Below the pieces are notes generated by a model. The model was not told the DNA's origin, did no database searches, and saw only the letters and a program-made list of their open reading frames with translations. The translations under genes were made by a program, and so were the position numbers. A stretch of DNA of 14,294 nucleotides from CAYWGR01 sp964458015 (GTDB taxonomy: Bacteria > Planctomycetota > Planctomycetia > Pirellulales > Thermoguttaceae). The stretch's first letter is position 1, and the number at the start of each line of letters is the position of its first letter. Positions 1 through 6,244 of the stretch are shown one piece after another. The stretch is taken from positions 1 to 14,294 of the forward strand of contig CAYWGR010000152.1 in assembly GCA_964458015.1 (NCBI GenBank), written 5' to 3'.

Positions 1-1
1 A

Positions 2-1204
2 AGTGTTTACAGTCAGCGAAAGCCTAGCTTTCGCCGGCCCCTACACGGTTTTACGCTCGTCGAACTGTTGGTCGTGATCACGATTATCGGAATTTTGGTT
101 GGTCTGTTGTTGCCCGCCGTGCAAGCCGCCCGCGAGGCCGCACGCCGGATGCAATGCCAGAACAACATGAAGCAGATGGCCTTGGCGGCTCTCAACTTCG
201 AGACCGCCAAAAAAATGATGCCCTCGGGCGGAGAAGGCACCTATATTGATATGACTAAATCCGCAGGTGCCCGGGCCGGCACCCGCATGGACAAGCACTC
301 GGTATTTACTCATATTTTGCCGTTCCTTGAACAAGCCCAGCTTTATCAAGGGATCGATATGAACAGCTCCTACCGTAGTACTGCCGCCAACGTTGCCGCG
401 GCGAGACAGTCGATCCCGACTTTCGTCTGCCCGAGCAACCCAATGGGCGCTGTCAAGGATCCGAGAGGTTATGGTATGGTTGATTATTACGCCACGGTGT
501 ATACCGACATCAATGGCGATACGACAAGCACGGCGTATGGCCAGCGCATGCAGGATAATGAAACCTACCGTCAAGACGGTGCTTTGGCGGTTCCCGCAGC
601 ACCGATTTCCGCAATTGTTGACGGAACAAGCAATACGATCATGTTCATCGAAGATGCAGGTCGTACCCACGGCACCCAAGGTTACAGAACCATGTCTCAC
701 TATCCCGATACCGCCGCGAAACTTCATCCTGAAGTCAAAGATGCCGCCGGCAACACGATTACTGCTTGGGGTTGCGAGGTTGTCACAGCCGGCGACAGTA
801 CTGATTGCGCTGCAGCAATGGATGATACCGGAGCTTCGAATGCTCATACCGTCCATCGTTGGGCTGATCCTGACGCCGGTGGAAGCGGCGTATCCGGCCC
901 GCACGGCAGCACTGGTGCGACAGTTGCCGATGGTAACGTCATGAAGTCCAGCAACACGACTCCCTACACCCGTTATATTAACAATAACGCCCTGCCGATC
1001 GGTGGCCCAACCACCTGCTTGTGGTCGTTGAACAACTGCGGCCTGAACGACGAACCGTTCTCGTTCCACGTCGGCGGTTGCAATTCGGTCTTCAGCGATG
1101 GCAGCGTTCACTTCCTGAGCGAGCAAATCAGCCCCCGGGCCATGCGAGCCATGGTCACCCGCGCCGAAGGCACGGTCATCCCGGGCGATGAGTTCCCCAA
1201 ATAG
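2..1204 (+). CDS. DUF1559 prepilin-like protein with N-methylation motif, 5'-partial
   Basis: Pseudopilin-like protein of the planctomycete DUF1559 (SBP_bac_10) family. The frame is open from base 2 with no start codon before the pilin motif, so the true start lies upstream of the window; about 400 residues are visible. The motif GFTLVELLVVI begins at base 47: the prepilin peptidase cleavage site (G|F), the conserved Glu at +5, and a hydrophobic helix ending in LLLPAVQAAREAARR, which is typical of this family. The C-terminus carries the H-x9-DG signature (HVGGCNSVFSDG, near base 1068) followed by VHFLSE. A central MFIEDAGR segment is also family-like. Expected to be exported, processed by a PilD-type peptidase and either anchored in the inner membrane or assembled into a pseudopilus; the actual role of DUF1559 proteins is not established. 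It appears monocistronic or last in its unit, because a strong terminator follows 31 bases after the stop. Confidence 0.95.
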   Translation, partial: SVYSQRKPSFRRPLHGFTLVELLVVITIIGILVGLLLPAVQAAREAARRMQCQNNMKQMALAALNFETAKKMMPSGGEGTYIDMTKSAGARAGTRMDKHSVFTHILPFLEQAQLYQGIDMNSSYRSTAANVAAARQSIPTFVCPSNPMGAVKDPRGYGMVDYYATVYTDINGDTTSTAYGQRMQDNETYRQDGALAVPAAPISAIVDGTSNTIMFIEDAGRTHGTQGYRTMSHYPDTAAKLHPEVKDAAGNTITAWGCEVVTAGDSTDCAAAMDDTGASNAHTVHRWADPDAGGSGVSGPHGSTGATVADGNVMKSSNTTPYTRYINNNALPIGGPTTCLWSLNNCGLNDEPFSFHVGGCNSVFSDGSVHFLSEQISPRAMRAMVTRAEGTVIPGDEFPK

Positions 1205-1235
1205 TTGAAGTTTGAAAAGACGATCCATCGTCCCG

Positions 1236-1279
1236 ACCGCCTTGGAGTACACTCCCCGTCTCCAAGGCGGTTCTTTTTC
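1236..1279 (+). terminator. Rho-independent terminator after the DUF1559 gene
   Basis: A perfect 12-bp stem (ACCGCCTTGGAG at 1236-1247 with its complement at 1260-1271) encloses a 12-nt loop and is followed directly by a T-rich stretch (TCTTTTTCT). It sits 31 bases after the DUF1559 stop codon, where a transcription end is expected. This is the clearest intrinsic terminator in the window. Confidence 0.9.
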
Positions 1280-1294
1280 TGCTTACCGTAGTTG

Positions 1295-1330
1295 TGATAG
1301 TTTGTCATTCTGTGACAGTTTGTCATTCTG
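1295..1330 (+). repeat. 18-nt tandem duplication
   Basis: Two adjacent 18-nt units, TGATAGTTTGTCATTCTG (1295-1312) and TGACAGTTTGTCATTCTG (1313-1330), differ at one base. The second copy runs into the left arm of the inverted repeat at 1320-1387, so the outer end of that element appears to have been duplicated. Confidence 0.8.
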
Positions 1331-1387
1331 AGCGTAGCGAAGAATCTCAAAAAGGCGGAAGATTCTTCGCTACGCTCAGAATGACAA
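1320..1387. repeat. Perfect 28-bp inverted repeat (REP/MITE-like element)
   Basis: Arms at 1320-1347 and 1360-1387 are exact reverse complements over 28 bases with a 12-nt loop between them. The core (GTCATTCTGAGCGTAGCGAA) closely resembles a GTCATTCTGAGCG-type intergenic repeat that I recall from many environmental bacterial genomes; that recollection needs a search. There is no coding capacity. It could be a REP/MITE-like unit mobilised in trans, and as RNA it would form a very stable hairpin. The run TTTT after the right arm might also let it act as a terminator, but the neighbouring gene already has one. Confidence 0.85.
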
Positions 1388-1617
1388 TTTTGCTTTCCGT
1401 GATAGGATCAAGTTATGAAGCGGCTACGCCTTAAAAGAAATCATTGCAAGGGCGTTAAGAAACCCAAGTTCTTTTCTTTCTAACCATTTGCTAGTAATTC
1501 TCTAATATCCAGCCGCTAGAATGTTAAGCCATGCACAGGCTGAAAATGGTTGGAACTATGGAGTTATGGATGAACAGCCGTTCCTTGAGACAGAAAAATC
1601 GTCAGCGATTCTCCACA
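1388..1617. other. Intergenic stretch ahead of the lipoprotein gene
   Basis: AT-richer sequence between the inverted repeat and the favoured lipoprotein start. A TAGAAT hexamer at 1517-1522 could be a -10 box, but I find no -35 partner at the proper distance. If it is used, transcription would begin near 1529, which would make the upstream in-frame ATG at 1531 nearly leaderless. No RNA gene or further repeat is visible. Confidence 0.4.
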
Positions 1618-3549
1618 ATGACGGGCCGTTCAGCGGAACGGCTTCGCCTAGTACTTCTGGCAACGTGTTTTTGCATGACGACCATCAGCGGTTGCGGCGG
1701 ATGCGGCAATTCGATGAATTTTCCTTCCGAGGAAGAAGCCCGCGCGGCAAGGGAAAAAGCCGCTGAGAATGAACCGAAACCCCAGCCGGCGAGCACAAAA
1801 CCACCCGAAGCGGAAAAGCCGCAAACTCCGCCGCCTCCGCCTGTTCGCAAACCACCGGAACCAATTGCTGAAGCAGATTTACCGGTTGCCCCGCCCAAGC
1901 CCAAAAAACCAATCCGGCCTGAAGATATTTCCGACTGGAAGCGGGATGATTACTATAGCGCCAAACGAGACAATGATCCGCGGTTGGTCGAGGCGGTAGC
2001 TTATCTCGGACGTCGTTTCATCGGCAATGAAAACGCCGCCATCCTGCTGGCCAAGCTTTTGGAGGCGTCTACCGATGACCCATTCTTAAGCGGCAATCGC
2101 GAAGATAACGGCCGGCGACCGGAGAGTGACCCGGCAGACAAATTGCCGCCGGCAATCATCGCCGCATTGGCCCTTAACAACACGCCCCATGCGCAACGCA
2201 CGCTTGAACAGCTTGCAACCGGTTCTCTGAAAACGGTTGCTCCTCAATTAACGGCCTTATCCGCGATGAAGGCGTTGTTGGCTCGCCCCAATCCGAAGAG
2301 CGAGGAATTGCTGTTGAACCTTCTTCTGGATACGTCTTCCGTGTCGGAGGATGAACATCCGGCGTTCGACATGAATCAACTACGGCAAGCGGCCGTCGAA
2401 CCAATTCGCGCGGCGGCATCGGAGTCGTTCCGCACACGTCTGGCAAAAAAGTTGCTTGGACCTGATTTTTCGCAAGAGACATTCGACCGCCTTTGGCCTT
2501 GCCTTAAAGATCCCAAACCGGAAAATTTGCCCGCCCAGATCCTCTTTTATCAAAGCGGCCGCTTGAATCCCGCGGACCAAGAGGAATTGCAGACACGGTT
2601 GACCGAGCGAAGCGGCCTCATGCTCGACACATTGCTCGGCATCGCCCCTTCGAAGCATGGGGCGTCGCCTGCCGTAGCACGTCACGCTTCGTTATTCTGG
2701 AACGCCAATCTCGCCGCATCGATCCAACGCCAATTGCGATCACAAGCTTCGATCGAAAAGGTGGGTGGCGGTTTGGCGCGTATGGCCGTTACGCTGCCGA
2801 ATCCCGAAATAAGAACCGCGATGTTGCGATTCTTGGAAAAGCATTGGGAGGAAGGCCCCAAAGGCTTGCTGACGACGAATGAGCAGAAATCCGCCGTTCT
2901 AGAGCCTGGTTTTCTGGCTATTTTAAAAATGTTGCCGCATAAGAACTCCGCCGCCGCCGGCAACGGAAGAGACAAGCTTGTCAAGATGGACAATCGCTTC
3001 ATGGCATCCACGAAGGCCGCGAAAATCAACGAAGCGCGCGAGACCAAGCAACGCCAGGAAAAAACATCACAAGAATGGGCCGATTTCACGCGCGGCATCG
3101 CGCAGTCGATATGCAAAAAGTTCCAAGCCGCCTCGAAATCGGGCAACAATGACGATGCGGGGCTTACCTTCAAGCGTGCTCCGCGAGCAACTATCGTGGG
3201 TGTATACCGTTTGGATTGGCCGGAAGACTTGCGCGATGCAATAGCCGCGCCGCCGGCGTTGCGAGTACGTTATGTCCGCACTGAACAGAAGACAACGCCG
3301 TCCAAAGTAACCGCCTATTATCGCCGTCAACTGCCTGAATGCCAGGAACACTATTTCCCTGGGGGAATTTGGATCGAGACGATCGCAACGGACAAATCCG
3401 ACGCCGTCCTGCGATCCACCGACATTTTTATATCCAAGGCCGCGTCGGCTTCTGAAATGAACGATCAAGAGCAGGAATTAATCGTGGAAATACTGACGAT
3501 TGAATGCGGGGCCGCGGCATCACACAACACCTTACAACAACGTCAATGA
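1618..3549 (+). CDS. Proline-rich lipoprotein with HEAT-like helical region, unknown function
   Basis: Predicted lipoprotein of 643 residues. The start at 1618 gives a normal signal peptide: basic n-region (TGRSAERLR), hydrophobic stretch (LVLLATCFCMTTI) and lipobox ISG|C with the lipidated Cys at residue 26. The frame is open to an ATG at 1531, which would put about 29 extra residues before the signal and is less likely; neither start has a clear ribosome site. After the Cys come an Ala/Glu-rich segment and a Pro/Lys linker (about 52-101, with PPPPP) able to span the periplasm. The motif DDYYSAKRDNDPRLVEAVAY follows, then Leu/Ala-rich helices resembling HEAT-type repeats. The last 120 residues look like a separate mixed alpha/beta domain. 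The stop overlaps the next start as ATGA (3546-3549), so the two proteins are probably translationally coupled and act together. I do not recognise the family; an envelope partner for the PilM-like protein downstream is inference. Confidence 0.8.
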   Translation: MTGRSAERLRLVLLATCFCMTTISGCGGCGNSMNFPSEEEARAAREKAAENEPKPQPASTKPPEAEKPQTPPPPPVRKPPEPIAEADLPVAPPKPKKPIRPEDISDWKRDDYYSAKRDNDPRLVEAVAYLGRRFIGNENAAILLAKLLEASTDDPFLSGNREDNGRRPESDPADKLPPAIIAALALNNTPHAQRTLEQLATGSLKTVAPQLTALSAMKALLARPNPKSEELLLNLLLDTSSVSEDEHPAFDMNQLRQAAVEPIRAAASESFRTRLAKKLLGPDFSQETFDRLWPCLKDPKPENLPAQILFYQSGRLNPADQEELQTRLTERSGLMLDTLLGIAPSKHGASPAVARHASLFWNANLAASIQRQLRSQASIEKVGGGLARMAVTLPNPEIRTAMLRFLEKHWEEGPKGLLTTNEQKSAVLEPGFLAILKMLPHKNSAAAGNGRDKLVKMDNRFMASTKAAKINEARETKQRQEKTSQEWADFTRGIAQSICKKFQAASKSGNNDDAGLTFKRAPRATIVGVYRLDWPEDLRDAIAAPPALRVRYVRTEQKTTPSKVTAYYRRQLPECQEHYFPGGIWIETIATDKSDAVLRSTDIFISKAASASEMNDQEQELIVEILTIECGAAASHNTLQQRQ

Positions 3550-6029
3550 TTGCGGAAATGGTCCGGGGGTTCGATCCCTATCGAGCATGGCTGAACGTCT
3601 GCGAAATGCGGCGGCCGCTCACGGCTTATCAAATTCTTGATCTCCCCGCATTGGAAAGCGACCTGGGGACGATCCGAGAAGCGGTCGGGCACAAGCGCGC
3701 GGCTTTGGAATTGCATCGCGACGAAGCACCGTCCGAAATATGGTCGCAAATACATGGAGAGTTGGAGGAAGCAGTGGATATCCTGTTGGATCCGGAAAAG
3801 AAAATCGCCTACGACATGACGCTGCAAACGCCGGCGCATGGGCGAGGGGCCAAACATGGGCCGCCGGGCGGCGTCACCGACAAAGGCCACGGTGCAACGC
3901 TTCCTTGCCCGGTCTGCCGTTCGTCGAATCCCGCCACGCGAAAATTTTGTGCGCAATGCGGAGCGAGTCTTTGGGAGCCGTGCATCGATTGCGGCACGCT
4001 ATGCACGGCCGGCGAACGCTTTTGCGGAGCCTGCGGATCGAATCTTCATGGTGCCTTGGAAAAACAAATCAAGCAACTCGAAAGCATTTTTCAGGAAAGC
4101 CGGCAGTTGCAGTCCGTCAGCCGATATGATGACGCCATCAAATTGTTGGCCGAGGCAACAAAAATCGACCATCCCCGCCTTGCCCCCTACGTCGACCAAG
4201 CGAAGCAGTTTGTCGACCAACTGAATGCGCAGAAAGCGCGACGCCAGATCGTGGCCGAAGACGCGCTGCAACGCGCCGAACAGTGTTTTTCGGAAGGTGA
4301 TTGCGATGGCGCGGTTCGGATCATCGAAAGCGTACCGCGCCCCTTGCGCAGTGCGGCAATGCTGGATCTGGTCAATAAAATTGAAGAGCAGAAGACAGAA
4401 ATCGCTCGTTTGGAATTGGATTTGCAGGCGGCAGTCCGCGAAAAGCGAGTCCTCGCGATGCCTGCTTTCATTGAACGATTACTCGAACTGCGCCCGGACC
4501 ATGCCTACGCCAAGCAATTGGGGGCGAGCGTGCAACAGCGATTAATTGTCGCTGCCGAGAAAAAATTGACCGATTTGCGATTCGACGAAGCGTTGCAGCT
4601 TATCGAAAAAATCTCGCCGCATCTTCGCTCTCCGCAAGCCGAAGAGGTGCGATGTAAAGCGGCGGAGTTGTCGTGCTTTGTTTGGGATCTACGCAACGCG
4701 CCTGTCATCGACAAAACATTGATTGCCGTTGCCCAGCGATTGGAAAAAACGGCGACAAGCAATTCCTCACTTGGAAAACTTTGCCAGGAATTGCAACGTC
4801 GTCGGAAACAGGCCGATGAAAAACAGCGGTTGGAACCGACCGCCTGGGCCAATCCGCCCGAGGATACCGCTTTCGGCGTTCCTGTCGAGTGGCACGCGGG
4901 ATTTCGCCGTATTGTTTGCGCCGACACGCTTGATCCATCCAATCTTTTGCAGAATCCAGGGCGATTTGCGGTAGCTTGCGGACTGGCGCTTGCCGGCATC
5001 AAACAGGCGGCCGTCAAACTAAATCTTATGGCCGCTCGGCATAAAACCGTGTGGAATCGCGTTTCGAGCTTGATGCAAACCCAAATTACGCTGGATAAAA
5101 AAGCCTGGGGCTTGGATGTCGGCGCGAGCGGGCTTCGAGCCGTCAAGCTGAGTTGGAACGATGCCAAAAAACTGGCGATTGTGGAAGCGGCACTGTCGTT
5201 CGACTATGCCAAGCCGTTGAGCAACGCGGCCAATGAGATCGAAGAAAAACGACTTGTTGCCGATGCCCTCAAGGCATTTATGAAAGATCGTGATACGAAA
5301 GCGGAACGAATTTGCGTCGCACTGCCGGGGCGATTGGCTCTTGCACGTCAATTCAAGCTGCCGCCGGCCGAACCGGCCAAGATATTGAAGGTCGTCCAAA
5401 ACGAGGCTCGCCATCTTTTTCCTTTTCCTTTGGACCAATTGGCATGGGACTACCATGTGCTCGGTTCTTCCGCTGAAAATGCGCCGGTGGACGGCGGACG
5501 TGCCGTCTTGCTTGCGATACAGGAAGCTGCCATGCAGCGGTTTCTGACGCCTTTCCAACAAACCGGACTTCATGTCGACATTCTGCAAACGGATGTCGTC
5601 TCGTTGCATAACTTTCTGTCCTACGAGTACATGCTTCGACCGGATGATCCACATTCGCAAGAGTTGCAAACCCTGGCTGCGTTGGATGTCGGATGCGATG
5701 TGACGAACATCATCGTTTGCGCGCCAGACATATTGTGGTCGCATAGTTGCGGAGTGGCAGGGCATAGTTTCACCAAGGCAATGGTTAAGGAATTCGGCCT
5801 CGGACTCGTCCAAGCGGAACGTTTGAAATGCGAACCTGAATCGGCCGACCGGATGAGTGATTGGAATGACCTCATGTCGTCCCTTTTCGAGGATCTCACA
5901 CGTGAATTGCAGCAATCGCTTGCGGCCTACGGCAAGGCTTATCCCCATGTACCCATTCAGCGCCTTGTCGGCCTCGGCGGCGGTTTTTCGCTGCACGGTC
6001 TGTTCCGCTATCTTCGCTGCGGACGATAA
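3546..6029 (+). CDS. J-like / double zinc ribbon / helical repeat / PilM-like actin-fold fusion protein
   Basis: Cytoplasmic multidomain protein of 827 residues. The start at 3546 is chosen because its ATG overlaps the previous stop (ATGA); the frame extends to 3504 without support. Residues about 7-93 are a planctomycete J-like domain (YQILDLPALESD; LLDPEKKIAYD). A double zinc ribbon follows: C121-x2-C124, C135-x2-C138, C146-x2-C149, C160-x2-C163. Residues about 170-430 are helical, TPR-like or coiled coil. A PilM core starts at 522 with the phosphate-binding motif GLDVGASGLRAVKL and continues with LPGR (593-596), EARHLFPFPLDQLAWDY (620-636), DVGCDVTNI (714-722) and GLGGGF (809-814), then stops abruptly after LFRYLRCGR. 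PilM is the actin-like ATPase of the type IV pilus platform and binds PilN. Oddly, a segment resembling the missing PilM tail (FAVACGLALAGI, within 470-485) and a PilN-like peptide (VKLNLMAAR) lie before the core. No PilN, PilO or PilQ gene follows. Confidence 0.88.
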   Translation: MIAEMVRGFDPYRAWLNVCEMRRPLTAYQILDLPALESDLGTIREAVGHKRAALELHRDEAPSEIWSQIHGELEEAVDILLDPEKKIAYDMTLQTPAHGRGAKHGPPGGVTDKGHGATLPCPVCRSSNPATRKFCAQCGASLWEPCIDCGTLCTAGERFCGACGSNLHGALEKQIKQLESIFQESRQLQSVSRYDDAIKLLAEATKIDHPRLAPYVDQAKQFVDQLNAQKARRQIVAEDALQRAEQCFSEGDCDGAVRIIESVPRPLRSAAMLDLVNKIEEQKTEIARLELDLQAAVREKRVLAMPAFIERLLELRPDHAYAKQLGASVQQRLIVAAEKKLTDLRFDEALQLIEKISPHLRSPQAEEVRCKAAELSCFVWDLRNAPVIDKTLIAVAQRLEKTATSNSSLGKLCQELQRRRKQADEKQRLEPTAWANPPEDTAFGVPVEWHAGFRRIVCADTLDPSNLLQNPGRFAVACGLALAGIKQAAVKLNLMAARHKTVWNRVSSLMQTQITLDKKAWGLDVGASGLRAVKLSWNDAKKLAIVEAALSFDYAKPLSNAANEIEEKRLVADALKAFMKDRDTKAERICVALPGRLALARQFKLPPAEPAKILKVVQNEARHLFPFPLDQLAWDYHVLGSSAENAPVDGGRAVLLAIQEAAMQRFLTPFQQTGLHVDILQTDVVSLHNFLSYEYMLRPDDPHSQELQTLAALDVGCDVTNIIVCAPDILWSHSCGVAGHSFTKAMVKEFGLGLVQAERLKCEPESADRMSDWNDLMSSLFEDLTRELQQSLAAYGKAYPHVPIQRLVGLGGGFSLHGLFRYLRCGR

Positions 6030-6244
6030 TCGCGATTTCGCGTCCGAAATTATGTGTACTCCAGAAGAAATCACGGATAGTCGGGCAATATAGGCAATAC
6101 ACACAAAAAACTGCTCATTGGCCTATTGTTAAGCTAAAAATTCCAAAAAAATTACTAACTGCCATCGCACGAATTGGGGACAAAAGCTACAATCCCACCG
6201 ATTCGTAGCATTGCCCCCCCTGGATAAATGGACTTAGCAGCTTC

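Noticed and set aside
41..1252. Long open frame on the - strand opposite the DUF1559 gene
   Set aside because: It mirrors a clearly coding + strand gene with pilin and H-x9-DG motifs, and its own translation shows no recognisable domain or signal.
1295..1387. CRISPR-like repetition
   Set aside because: Only two direct copies, adjacent without spacers, followed by an inverted repeat; no cas genes in the window.
1531..1617. N-terminal extension of the lipoprotein from the ATG at 1531
   Set aside because: It would bury the lipoprotein signal behind about 29 polar residues; the ATG at 1618 gives a normal signal peptide. It remains possible if an unusual long n-region is used.
6020..6046. Hairpin CGGACG...CGTCCG at the stop codon of the PilM-like gene
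   Set aside because: Only six outer base pairs and no T-run afterwards, so it is not a convincing terminator.
5019..6104. 361-codon open frame on the - strand under the PilM-like region
   Set aside because: The + strand carries strong PilM motifs here; the antisense product has no family features and is a shadow.
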